Origin: Psilocybe azurescens
Lineage: Eukaryota; Basidiomycota; Agaricomycetes; Agaricales; Agrocybaceae
Reading direction: 5' to 3'
Assembly: GCA_023853785.1 (NCBI GenBank)
Contig: JAJIRX010000557.1
Coordinates: 186,001-250,000, forward strand
DNA length: 64,000 bases
A program made the position numbers and the translations under genes. The notes beneath the pieces were generated by a model that was given only the letters and a program-made list of their open reading frames with translations, was not told where the DNA came from and made no database searches. Shown here piece after piece: positions 48,458-60,111 of the stretch (its first letter is position 1; each line of letters starts with the position of its first letter).

Positions 48458-50031
48458 ATGAACCTGGGCCGCCATTCCATCTCCTCTACTAATCCTATAC
48501 AAATCCTCGATGCCAAGTTTGACGCCGAGTGCGACATCTTTGCCGCTTCAACTCCGGCTGGCTTTGCTGTTTATCGTACATATCCTCTACAGCTGATCCG
48601 GAAGCGGGGTAACGCTCTACACTGTTGTGGATTCAGTCTCGTAGTCTAATCGTGCCATTGACAGAACTTACCGGAGGAACTCTTGCCGCAGTGCTACCTT
48701 TGCACTCGTCAAACATTCTCTTCTTGTTGGGTGGCGGTCGGAGTCCCCTGTATCCTCCCAATAAAGTAATTCTATGGAATGACGCACTTGGGAAAGAGGT
48801 CGCCGAGTTGGAATTCAGAGAAAGGGTTAGAGGTTTGGCCTGTCGGCGTGGATGGCTTGTCGTCTCTCTACGGCGGAGAGTGGTTGTTTTCCAAGTCGGA
48901 GAATCGGTGACGCGATATGGCGAATGGGATACCTGTGACAATCCACGAGGTGAGATTCGTATATTGGACAGCAATTTCTAACCTTGAACTCTGAAAGATG
49001 CATTTGTTCTTTGTTCTGACTCTGATTAGGGTTACTTGCTATGGCCACCTCGCCTTATTCCACGTTGCTTGCCATTGCTGGGCGTCAGATAGGTCACGTT
49101 CAACTGATTCGCCTGCCACCTTGTTCTCTACCTGTCCTGGGAGGGCCGCCCTCATCGTCACTCCCTCTTAAGCCACCACCACCAATATCAAAGCACCCCG
49201 TATCTATAATCGCAGCACATACTACCGCTTTGACCACTCTATCTATACCCACGTCCGGCCGCTTGCTTGCCACCACCTCTGTTCGTGGAACCTTAGTACG
49301 AATATGGGATGCAACAACCGGTAAACTCCTCAAAGAATTTCGAAGAGGTACAGACAAAGCAGAAATTTATGGTGTGGCTTTCCGACCGGACGAACAAGAG
49401 CTGTGTGTTTGGAGCGATAAGGGAACCGTGCATGTTTTCAATCTCGTGGTCTCTGGAGCAACGTAAGTCAACGCATTGCATGCATGATCCCGATTGTGAC
49501 CTCTGCTCTAGAAATCGACAATCGACACTCTCCCCTCTGACTCCTTTCCTACCACTTCCGAAGTACTTCGAATCGGAATGGTCGTATGCCCAATATAGGA
49601 TCCCTGTCCAGTCCTCTCACATCTCCATTTCCTCGACATCTCGATCTTCTGCCGTTGATCTTCCCGAAGAAGAACGTTGTGTAGTCGGCTGGATACAAGT
49701 GTCTTCTGAAGATGTCGTAAACCCGCCAGCGTCCTCACCAGAATATCAGCTAATTGTGTTGACCTTCACTGGAGGTTGGTATCGTCTCTCCCTGCCCAAA
49801 CTGACCGGTTCACCGAAGCCTTCTTCCGGAAGACATTCTCCATCCACTGCACCATCTTCCTCGCCGTTAAAATCCTCCCATGTACCTCAAGCAAGGTCTA
49901 TCAGCGGGTCTTCTACGACCGCACGCCCGGATAAAGGCAAGGAGAGAGCGCGCGATAACGATAAGAAAGAGAGCAGAAATTGTACCTTGGAGGAGTATCG
50001 TCGATTTGGAAGATGGGATGGCTGGGGCTAG
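48458..50031 (+). CDS. PROPPIN WD40 protein (Atg18/Hsv2/WIPI family)
   Basis: PROPPINs bind PI3P and PI(3,5)P2 on endosomal, vacuolar and autophagic membranes. Four exons join to about 455 residues. The phosphoinositide-binding FRRG motif is complete in KEFRRGTDKAEIYGVAFRPD, preceded by the typical LLATTSVRGTLVRIWDATTG. Other blades: NPIQILDAKFDAECDIFAAS and YPPNKVILWNDALGKEVAEL. The Hsv2/WIPI3-4 type segment SPLTPFLPLPKYFESEWSYA follows the 6CD region. The end is Ser-rich, then CTLEEYRRFGRWDGWG. I favour the Hsv2/WIPI3-like branch but cannot exclude another paralogue. Confidence 0.87.
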
Positions 50032-50417
50032 GTGTAATTCCATCTTCCTTTTATTCTCTCATGATATAACCAACGATGCGCCTAGTTCTATCCCTTCAAC
50101 ATTGTACAGTAGTTCTTTAAATCCTTTTGTTGAGTACTATTTTCCCCAAGCACATATATACCCCACACATACATCACTGTCATCTCTTTCCTACTCATGT
50201 CAGAGCCTGTAATAGACCTCTTCTGTACACATGTAGCAATTTATACACTGGATTCTCTGTCTTTTCTCTCCAAGCGCATTAGCGCAGACTAAGGGCCAAT
50301 CGCGTGACATAACGCGTTCAATGTTGATAACGTGATTCAAGCGTCTTACTGCTCAGCTTGAACTGAACACTTACGGCAGACTTGTTGGATATCGTGTTTT
50401 CTATCATCTAAAGGAAC
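50032..50417. other. Intergenic gap upstream of DAD4
   Basis: These 386 bp lie between tandem plus-strand genes. No motif beyond T-rich 3' UTR-like sequence is seen. Confidence 0.4.
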
Positions 50418-50722
50418 ATGGAGAATCCACATGCAGAACGACAGGCTGTTCTTCTGGAGCGCATCGTAAAGAATACAGTAAGGCTTATGTTTATGCTTTT
50501 ACCAACTCCAACTCAATATCCGACAGTCTAAATGTACTGAAATGATCCTAGAGCTCAATCATTGTGTAGAGGTTCGCTCACCTCCGGTCCAACATATTCA
50601 TCTACTTATATACTCTCAAGGAAATTCTGCGAGCCAACGCGTCGGTCAAAACTGCAGCTGATTTAGCCACTAAATACCGGAAGAATGTACAATACAATAT
50701 GGAAGCGACGAAGGGCAACTGA
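50418..50722 (+). CDS. DAD4: DASH complex subunit Dad4
   Basis: Dad4 is a small subunit of the DASH/Dam1 ring that couples kinetochores to microtubules. Three tiny exons (50418-50477, 50527-50571, 50621-50722) separated by 49-nt introns give 68 residues, close to the 72 of yeast. The sequence begins MENPHAERQAVLLERIVKNT, then CTEMILELNHCVEEILRANA and YRKNVQYNMEATKGN, matching the family from end to end. Because every exon is so short, simple ORF scanning misses it. It is about 265 bp upstream of ATE1 on the same strand. Confidence 0.93.
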
Positions 50723-50987
50723 AGCTTTTATGATTTGTGTTTGTCATGTTTTATCGAGTTGAGACTTTTGGCAAAATGATATCCAGAGGCTACGAAGGTA
50801 CTTACAGGATAAAGAAAAATATGTATGGGGTTCGCGTATCTAATCGTGTAGTCCTATACATGGGTGTGTCACGACGGCGCCAACCATCAAATCAGGAATT
50901 TCCATCTTCCTCTTCCCCACCATCTTGTAACGCGGTCTGTTTACATCCTTGCACTAACTGCACTCTCAACCTCTTTTGCCTTCTCGT

Positions 50988-52908
50988 ATGACAATGTCAC
51001 TTGAAGATTTCGACAACATCGTCACTCCGTCAGCTGCAGGAGGCTCCAGTTGTGGATATTGCGGTCCTCCAGGGCAACGGAGCGCGCAAGATACAAATTA
51101 TCATTCAGCCGCGCTTGTCGCACATAAACTATCGTGCTCAGTGCGTAACTCTGTTTGGAACGAATCCACTACTCAGTGCTTATGTCGTTAATGTGGTAGG
51201 CCTACCAACATATGATCAATAGAGGCTGGCGCCGCTCTGGTAAGTACACTCTCAACGCTATGGAGCTCATGTATTCAGTATTATCTAGGGAAATACTGCT
51301 ACAAGCCTGATTTGAAGATTTCTTGCTGCCCACAATACACGATCAAGTAATGCATATTCATTTCTAGTCCTGGAACTAGCATCGAGATTCGAAACTGCCT
51401 TGAAGATTAGATGCCACGGCATTTAAGCCCTCTAGGAGTCAACGTAAGATAATCAACCGGTGGGTGACCTTTATGCGACCGTTTCCAACCACTTCTGAAG
51501 GTTGATACTGTTCTTTGTCAGTTGGAACCGATTTATCTTGTACGGGGAATCGGACGGCGATATGATCATGGAGCCGTCAGTGTCAGTCTTCACGTCAGTC
51601 AGACAATGCTCGGGAAACCTGACTCTGGATACGCTATAGCCCTCCCGTTACGAAATCGAGGGTAAAACCCACCAAGTCCTCCCCATTCACATCACTTGCG
51701 GCGGCCATTCACGAATCAGAGGTTACGTTTACATTGGAAGAAAGGCCTGCTCACAAATTTGAAGTAATTATGATGTCTGTGCAGGTAGCTACGTCCATGC
51801 TGATTGCGTTCATTTCAGGTGGTTCTTGAACCCGCCAGTTATACTCCAGAGAAATTTGCTCTGTATATAAAATATCAAATGGGAATACATCAAGACCACA
51901 AAAATACGGAGTCTGGATTCAAACGATTTCTTGTTGAATCCCCATTAAATGTATACCAGTCGTATTTCCACTTTGAAAATGCTAACAAGCCATTTAGACT
52001 GAGCCTATCCCATATTCTTCTTCCCCTCCGCAGCATCTTCCTCCGAATTACGGCTCTTATCATCAGCTTTACAGATTAGATGGTGAATTAATCGCCGTTG
52101 GGGTTTTAGATATCCTACCGAACTGTGTTTCTAGCGTCTACTTTATGTATGACAATGCTTGGGAACGATTTTCACTCGGAAAAGTGCGTACGCCCAAATC
52201 AACTAATTCGACAGGTCATCATGTTTTGTTTTCTGTAGTTGAGTGCACTGCGCGAAGTGTCCCTTGCTCGAGAGATCAAAGAGGCTGGCGCACCTGACAT
52301 GCAGAGCCTTTATATGGGTGCGTAGATTGACCTAACTTCCACCGTAGACTGACAGTTGTTTATTAGGATTCTACATTTATTCATGCCAAAAATGAGGTAC
52401 AAAGGAGAGTATGCTCCTTCTTGCCTGGCGGATCCGGTAAAGTTTTAATACTACTGCGTCCAAGAGCGCACCTAACGAGTGCTCGACTATAGGAAACATA
52501 TGAATGGTTCCCATTGGAAGCTTGCACTCCTCTTCTAGAGAAAAACAGATATGCTTGCTTCTCTCAGCCCTCCCACTCTACGAATGACGAGGCTTCCGTA
52601 GACGAGCCTGGTTCGTGATTTAACTTGTTTTAGTTCTACACGTTTATCTTTTCAATTATTCAGAACCCGTGCTGTTATCAACCGATGCGGAGGAATTTGA
52701 CAGCATAAAGATCCTATGCAGAGCTCGAAACGGTGATATTATTGCGGTGCCCATCAAGGTTGGCATTTTTATATCTTTTCTGGCTTTGGACATTCAACTG
52801 CTCTCAGGATACGACATATCTCTCTTATCAGCAAGTTCGGGAAGAACTAGGAAGTTGCATCCAAGAACTGGGACACACTTTAGCCACGCAAATCTACTTC
52901 ACACCGTG
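50988..52908 (+). CDS. ATE1: Arginyl-tRNA--protein transferase
   Basis: Ate1 adds Arg to N-terminal Asp, Glu or oxidised Cys, marking proteins for the N-degron pathway. Twelve or so exons join to about 410 residues. N-terminal cysteine motifs ([12 protein letters not shown] and [18 protein letters not shown]) are intact. The catalytic C-terminal domain includes [71 protein letters not shown] and [20 protein letters not shown]. In the last of these the frame breaks: the A5 run 52388-52392 needs one more A. One acceptor is a non-YAG AAG ([15 protein letters not shown]). Two in-frame ATGs lie at 50988 and 50994. Confidence 0.93.
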
Positions 52909-53716
52909 AAATCCGTAAGTCCCAAGGCGTAACCAGGCCATAGGTAAAATGGTCAAACTCCGTTTCTTCCACATTTATTCAAGCATCGACACAGATATAA
53001 CCAAACCGGGAACCATACAGCCCATGGACGGCTCTGGAGGATGAGAAGAGAAGAATCACGGCAGACGTTGTTGGCTGGCGACGGTAAGAAATGCTGTAGT
53101 GGGTGATTTATGTACGTAATCAGTAACTGCAAAATTCCTCGACGAGGAGGAGGTGCCATAACAAGATGTTGGGTTTGTTAGAAAGCCCGAAATGGGTACT
53201 ATAAAACATAAATATTGCTTGGAAATACCCAACAATTTTTTTGGAATCACCTTAGGAAATGCGCAAAGCTCTAAAATGTGAGTCGACATATCTTATCAAC
53301 CAGCAGGAACTTTCCTTCAATTAAAAATTCTGCTAAATGCAAAACACAAGCTGATTAATTTTTAGGAACTATAAATGGAGAACATCTGAGCTGGCTGAGG
53401 AATTTGGGCAGTGACTGACTTCCTGATAAATCCAATTAAATGACACTGTCAAAAACTCTTGTCCTAGGACTATTCCGTCTCCATTTATAAGTCGGATTAA
53501 CATTTTTATGATCCTGTAACACCATCTGATCAGCGAGTGACCGAGTGCCTGATTACGTACAGTACTTAGAAGTCAGAGTCACGTGCGAAGACGCGATAGT
53601 TAGGTGAAGATTGCTCATGAGTCTATCTCTATTCCGAACGCTGTTAGATCTAAAAACAGAATGTAAATGTAAAAACATGATCAGATTCCCTTTCTCCTCT
53701 CTCTCCCCCCGTCAAC
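52909..53716. promoter_or_regulatory. Intergenic region upstream of MET10 with a Cbf1-like site
   Basis: This is an 808 bp AT-rich region between tandem genes. TCACGTG lies at 53579-53585, 132 bp before the MET10 start; it is the Cbf1 core element of sulfur-amino-acid genes in ascomycete yeasts. Short minus-strand frames around 52953-53289 are not supported. Confidence 0.45.
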
Positions 53717-56700
53717 ATGAGTTTGAACGGCTCAGGCTTGTTGACCCCGTCGTCTGAAGTCACTTTGTCTTCGCCTTCTACTCCTGTACTAATCTACACT
53801 TTTCCACAATCCAATGGAACACGACCAAAGTCTCCCGTCTACATTCATATCGACGACCCTGGGGTGCAGGTTTCCACGCTCGTTGAATACATTTCCTCAC
53901 AACCAGAAAACAGTTCTTCCGTCTACATCTACGATGTAGCTGAGCAAGTTGGCTTTGGTACTTCTACCAAACAGTGGGCCAAGCAAGGTCTCGATATCTC
54001 CCCCTGTCGTAGATCTACAGACCAGGGCTGGTGCTGGGCTCAGTCTGGTTGGAAGGCTTTCCCAAGGTACCAGCATTGACGCCGTCAAGGGGACCGTTTT
54101 AACCGCATATACCACCCCAAGCGGTCTCGCGTTGATGGCGCCCTCATTTGCCTATTTGCCAGTCCCGTCTTCAACCACACGACTTATCATTCAAGTGCCC
54201 ACAGTGACGCCTGTAGGAGAAACATTAACTCTTTCTCCAACTCTATCTCCTCTCGCCTCAGTTTGGTCCATTCTTCCAGAGAATGTGGCCGTTTTGTTAT
54301 CTTCGTCGCCTCAACAAACCGTCGACTTCGCTACCCTTGCCTACAAAGTAATCAACTCCCACATAGTCCATCTTTTCGACCATCATAGTTCCGCTCGCGA
54401 GATTGGTCGCACGTTTACTCCCTCACAACTGTTGGCAAAAGTGGATTGACTCTGCAGGAAGCTGTCAAGCAAGCCGGTTATGAGCCATTGGAATATCACG
54501 GAGATCCAGAAGCGAAGACAATCGTTGTTCTTTTGAACAGCTCTTTGGCTTTGAGCCTTAAGGCAGCGGTTAGCGTTAGCACCTTAGGCTTAGGAGTTGT
54601 CGTCGTCAATGTTCTTCGACCCTGGGATGAGGCAGCCATCCAGACCATCATACCCTCGTCCGCCACCATCGTTCACGTTCTTGACGATGTCCCGAACGCG
54701 GTCACACAAGGCAGCCTCTATGTTGACGTCTTCAGTGCCCTTTGGAGTACCACACCCAAGCGCTCTGTGCACTCTCATCGCATCACCCCTTCCCAGACTC
54801 AGAAATTCATTGCGGCTGGCGGAGAATTTTGCGTTTTGTGGAAGAGGTCACCCATATAGCTGTTTCCGAGCCATCGGTGGCCAGCATCAAGAAGACGTTA
54901 TTCTTCTCTGTTCCCGACTCTCCCCTGGCGCTGTTGTCCAGGTTTGTGCTGGAATTGTTCTTAACCAAACGCACTATATCTTCAAGACATTTGACCGACT
55001 ACGACGTTTATTCCAAGCCGGGGGGATATCAGCACAAAGGCTTCTCATTTCGCGTGATAAAAGCACCGACAATGTCCCCGTTCAAGCCATCTTGCCTTTG
55101 GACCCCAACAGCGTCGGACATTCTGATTTCTTGGGTGTTTTGGACCACAATCTCCTGAAAACCCACTCACTCCTCAAACACGCCAAGAAAGGGTCGATTG
55201 TAGTCGTCGCTTCTCCCTGGACACCTGACGAGTTTTCCGCCAATATAACTTACGAAGTGGCGGAAGTTATAACTTCTCGGCAGCTGTCCGTATACACCAT
55301 CGACGTCAAGAGCATCGCGAATGATCTCGAGCTGTTCATTCAAGAACAAAAAATCGAGAAGGGGGAGGCTCAAGTTTTGCTCTTTGAATTTGTCTTTTTA
55401 AGGTTTTATCTTGGTGCGGCGGCTACTGAACAAGCAATCATCCAGTTAATGAGCGTTCTGTTCGACGACATCGATTTGACCAAATTCAGCGCGGCTGCGT
55501 GGTTGGGCCTCAAGCCCGTCGTCGTTGCTCTGCCAGAGGTCACTCCCAGCGATTCTCCTACGTTAAAAGAATTCGAGGCCAATGCCATTGCCGTCGAAAC
55601 ACCCGAGGGGCAGACCGTCGTTAACGGCGCTCGTCTGAGCACATGGCATGACGCTGCTAAGCATCTGCTCTTCCCCTCTGCCTTTTCACCACCGACGGAT
55701 CCCGACAGCCTGAGCAACCCCGCACTTCGTCCGGAGGTCCCAGACACTACATTCCTTGTTACTTGCACGGTCAACAAGCGCCTCACACCCTTGGAATACG
55801 ATCGCAATGTCTTCCACCTCGAATTCGACACGTCGGGTACCGGGCTGAAGTACGCGATCGGTGAAGCTCTCGGCGTTCACGGGTGGAACGACGAGCAGGA
55901 GGTCCTCGACTTCTGCGAGTGGTATGGCGTCGATCCCGACAGGTTGATCACCATTCCCGTCATTGGATCCGACGACGGGAAGATGCACACGCGCACTGTG
56001 CTACAGGCTCTTCAGCAGCAGATCGATTTGTTCGGACGGCCGCCAAAGTCATTCTACACCGACCTGGGGGAGTACGCGACTGTGGACGTTGACCGCTATG
56101 CGCTTCGCTTCATTGGTTCTCCGGAAGGCGTCTCGACGTTCAAGAAAATGTCGGAGAAGGACACTGTTACTTTTGCGGATGTGTTGAAGAAATATAAGAG
56201 CGCTAGGCCCGGCATCGAGCGGCTATGCGAGTTGATTGGGGATATCAAACCCCGTCATTATAGTATTGCCAGTGCGCAAAGTGTCGTTGGTGACCGTGTC
56301 GACCTATTGGTCGTCACTGTTGATTGGTTGACTCCCGAAGGTTCGTCTTCATTTTTTTTTTTTTAATAATCCTTTCTTTTTCGACGTATTGATGATCAAT
56401 GTTATCGCTTATAGGTTCGCCCAGATACGGACAATGCACACGATACCTCGCGGGCCTGAAGATTGGCCAAAAAGTGACTGTTTCCATTAAGCCCAGCGTC
56501 ATGAAGGTTCGTCTTTGCATCGCATTGGTCTACTCAACCTGCACACCGTTTTCTCAAAAATTTCCTCATCTTTGCTTTATATATTACAGTTGCCTCCCAA
56601 TTTGAAGCAGCCATTGATTATGGCAGGTCTTGGGACAGGTGCGGCACCCTTCCGCGCCTTCCTCCAGCACCTCGCGTGGCTCGCATCGAAAGGGGAGGAG

Positions 56701-57119
56701 ATCGGCCCTGTGTTCTACTATTTTGGCTCTCGCTATCAGGCGGCGGAGTACCTCTACGGCGAAGAGATTGAGGCGTTCATCCTGGGCGGTGTCGTAACGC
56801 GCGCGGGGCTTGCGTTCTCGCGAGATGGACCTAAGAAGGTCTACATCCAACATAAGATGCTCGAGGACTCGGAGGCGCTCGCCAAGATGCTGCATGACGA
56901 CGACGGCGTTTTCTACTTGTGCGGTCCTACGTGGCCCGTGCCGGATGTATACGAGGCCCTCGTGAACGCGCTCGTCAAGTACAAGGGATCGGATCCTGTC
57001 AAAGCTGGTGAGTACCTCGAGAGTCTCAAAGAGGAGGAGCGATATGTACTTGAGGTATTCTCCATCTATCAAACATTCTTTCCCTTTCTGACACAGTTGC
57101 TTTTCTCAAGGTGTATTAA
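53717..57119 (+). CDS. MET10: Sulfite reductase (NADPH) flavoprotein alpha component
   Basis: Met10 carries electrons from NADPH through flavins to the haem subunit Met5 for sulfite assimilation. The protein is about 1060 residues. The N-terminal region resembles pyruvate-ferredoxin oxidoreductase-like domains (VVDLQTRAGAGLSLVGRLSQ, VVVVNVLRPWDEAAIQTIIP). The C-terminal half is a ferredoxin-NADP reductase module: PRHYSIASAQSVVGDRVDLL, then APFRAFLQHLAWLAS, and FYLCGPTWPVPDVYEALVNA. Introns lie at 56341-56414, 56507-56589 and 57055-57110; the last exon is just 9 nt (V, Y, stop), giving the family end RYVLEVY. Four frame breaks occur near the N-terminal half: one extra G at 53976-53978, and one missing base at A4 54437-54440, T4 54827-54830 and G6 55020-55025. 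Confidence 0.92.
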
Positions 57120-57414
57120 ATCGCACACACTCAAGTTCATAATAACGGGGAATAGATTTCTAAAATATGCAGACGTATACCAGATCTATGGAGCATTAAT
57201 GTACATGTGCAATAGTTTCCAAAAATAATTCATGGGGATCGTCGAAAAGAAAAGGGTTCATGTCATGTCATGGAAAAAAGAAGTGAAGAAAAGAGAAGAC
57301 GTCGACATTCCTGAAGCTCCCTCATAAAGATAATAATACAAGTACAACAATTCATGAATATGTGGAAGGGGGTATAAGTATATGGCGTTTCATGTGTTGT
57401 TGACTCTCAAATCT

Positions 57415-59735
57415 TTAGAATTTAGCCACTCTCCTTGACTTCATGACGAGGATGATGTACCAAGCAGAGAGGCCGATGATGAGCAAGCCAACGGCGGTGA
57501 TGACAACGGCCATAGCGAGGGTAGCATTTTTGCTGAGGCGGGAGCCCTGACACCCATCCTCTATAGCAGAGTCACAAGGCCTCCCTTTGGGCTTGACTTT
57601 GTCGTACGCGCCGGCCTGCAGCGCGGTATAGAACGGATCGTTCGGGTCGCTGGCAACATGCATCGAGGCCAGCGTTAGCATGGGCGCGTTATAATCAAGC
57701 GCAATCTAGAAGTCAAAGCTTGAATGTAAATAAATGGTTTCTGTGAAACAATCAGGAGTATAGTTTACCTCAGTTTGCGGCCAATCACTTCGAATATCGA
57801 AGAACCTTCCTCGTCGATCCGGACCTCCAACGACGGCGCCATAGAGGATATAGGCTTCATGTACAGGGTCCGTATCAATTTGGCCAATATCAAAACCACC
57901 AGCAGCCATCGCCGAATGCGGGTTTGTTGGTGAATTTGGGTTGACACCGACAATATATGGCACTGCAAAAAAAAAAAAGAATAAGTACGTGAACGAATAT
58001 ATGTATCATATTCACGCACTGGACATTGAGTTCTTTCCAAGTGCATAGTCTACCTGGCTTTTCGCGAAATCCTACGTGGCGGGATCAGAGATGAAAAGGA
58101 CCAGATTATCTATTGAGCCTATCGGGCGTACCTGATATGCATTCTTCTTGTCGGGGGTTGATGCGAGAGGGGCGAATCGATTTAACAACATGGCAGCGTT
58201 CAACGCAGGGTTCAAAGATGCATCGTCCGAATCACCGTCATAGTACAAAAGACCATCTATTGTTCAACAGTTTGAGGTTGTCCTTATACGAAAGTTTGAC
58301 TGAGATGCTTACCATCCGTCATGAATCCCGGTCCTTTGTGGTTGATAATGTCGTCGAAATAGCTCTCGGCGTGATCTCGCCACGTTGTAAAGTTTCCATC
58401 CAAAGAAGAGGAAGCTTGATTAAGTTGAGCAAAAAGAACGAGGAGTCCAGGAACCTTGGAGTCCCAGTTGAAAGCCCTAGCGTTATTTGCGAGACCATAT
58501 TTCGTGTAGAAGGCCTCAGCATCTTTGTACAGCGACGAAGAGCCGGTAGCAGAGACCAGAAAGAGCGCAGCCATGGTGAGCTCGTCTCCGTACCCGGAGG
58601 AAGCGTACGCGTAGGATACTTGAGGGACGGAAGTCTGATAAGTCTTGCGGCCGTTGGTCGCGTTGACTGCAAAGGAGTATAGTTGTTGAGCATGGGTCAA
58701 AAGCGTGTCGGCATAAGAATCGTTCTTCAATTGAGCAGGAGCAGAGTAGCTCGAACTGAAAGAGCGGTTGGCGTAAAGGTTGGAACAGGCGGCAAAAGCT
58801 GCTGCGGCTTGCGCAGCGGCGTCTGTGCCAGGGTTGGCGTCGTTGATCATATATACAGGGCGGGGTGATGGAATGCTTCGATCTCCGCCCCAGTAGGGAG
58901 TTGTCTTTATCGGCTATATTTTATTCAGTTAGTTTGTTAATAGAATTTTTTACGAATGACAGTCTCGCCATTGGGGACCATCACAACCAAAGAAGAAGCG
59001 TTGGGGTGAGCCTGTGCTGCATTGTAAGTAATAGTTGACGAAGACAGTAGTAAAAAGGACCTTGATAAGCCAGTCAAGGCCCCATCGTAAGGTATCGTCG
59101 AGGTAGGCAGTTTGGTTAGCCATGTCGTATCCTTTCAATAATTAATCAATACAGGCTCCACTAGAGGTGGAGCAAGTTGAGTAATGAAGGACACACCTTT
59201 TCCAAAGTCTGTCGCACCCCAGCACATAGACATAAGGGCGAAACTCTATGCATACAGTCAGTTTTTGAGATGAAAAGGGCACAAGGCGATGAGCAACTAA
59301 TTACCAGAGGATAGGTATCTTTGGAGAAGTCTACGAAATCAATGCAGATGAGCTGGGGAAACAGACAAACCAATCAGAATTAAGAGCTAACCTCCTGCAT
59401 CGTAAAATCCGCCTGATAACATGTTGTCAGCCCCAATGCAACCAGAGGGAGACGACTAGATAAATACCTATGAGGTCAATGCCAAGGTCTTTGCCTTCAT
59501 AAATCAAACTGTCGTTACGCCATGGAACACGGTTGGTAGAGGGTAGCACGCCACTGCGCTGCTCGTCATAGAAATACAAAAGCGAGCCCAGTAGCGAGGA
59601 CCAGGCAGTGTTCGGGAAGCCACCCGAGGAGGGTTTGGAGCCAGTGGAGATGTCGGGGGGAATAAAAGAAGAGTTGGGTAGGGCGAGTTGTGCAGCAGCG
59701 AAGGGAAGGAGGAACAGTAGTGCTGTGGTCCACAT
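57415..59735 (-). CDS. GH9 endo-beta-1,4-glucanase, secreted and membrane-anchored
   Basis: GH9 enzymes cut cellulose and related beta-1,4-glucans. A signal peptide (MWTTALLFLLPFAAAQ) begins the protein at 59735. About ten exons give some 580 residues. Catalytic features: GGFYDAGDFSKDTYPLSFAL (the Asp pair), YWGGDRSIPSPRPVYMINDA, TDAAAQAAAAFAACS, VGVNPNSPTNPHSAM (the His) and DWPQTEIALDYNAPML (the proton-donor Glu). After this domain comes a linker, then NATLAMAVVITAVGLLIIGLSAWYIILVMKSRR as a transmembrane helix with a basic cytoplasmic end. The join before YWGGD is unsure: donor GTCATT gives an open frame, but a better GTAAAA donor would need one base change. It is convergent with MET10. Confidence 0.9.
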
Positions 59736-60111
59736 TGGGGGTATGAGGGGAGGCTCACTATATCTTGAGGGAAGGGTCGTTGGATCTCACGACCCAAGTT
59801 CAACTTTCGAATCTAAATGCGTCCCACGTGTATGTGTCACGAGACTCAAGATCTCAATCGCGTGATCGTGTTCGTGCCTCAGGGCCAGTCGATTTGGCTG
59901 ACTGGTCGGTAGATTATTCGTGAGGTTGAAGGATGACCATTGTGCATGGGTTACTACTGCATCTCCCTGACCAATTTTATCTGGAAAACCTGTTATTTGC
60001 AATTTCATTCAATTTCGATTCCGTTTCCAGCTTTCTCACGGCTGATTATTGGAATTAAGCATATATTGATGACGTCGATCCTTTCGTGAGCAAGGATCAT
60101 CGGCCACAGCT
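59736..60111. other. Divergent promoter region between GH9 and an oxidoreductase
   Basis: These 376 bp separate two divergent starts. CACGTG at 59825-59830 is the only recognisable motif, and its relevance is unknown. Confidence 0.4.

Noticed and set aside
56345..56365. T14 tract and a similar A12 tract near 57965 as terminators
   Set aside because: Both lie inside introns (of MET10 and GH9) and are ordinary polypyrimidine stretches.
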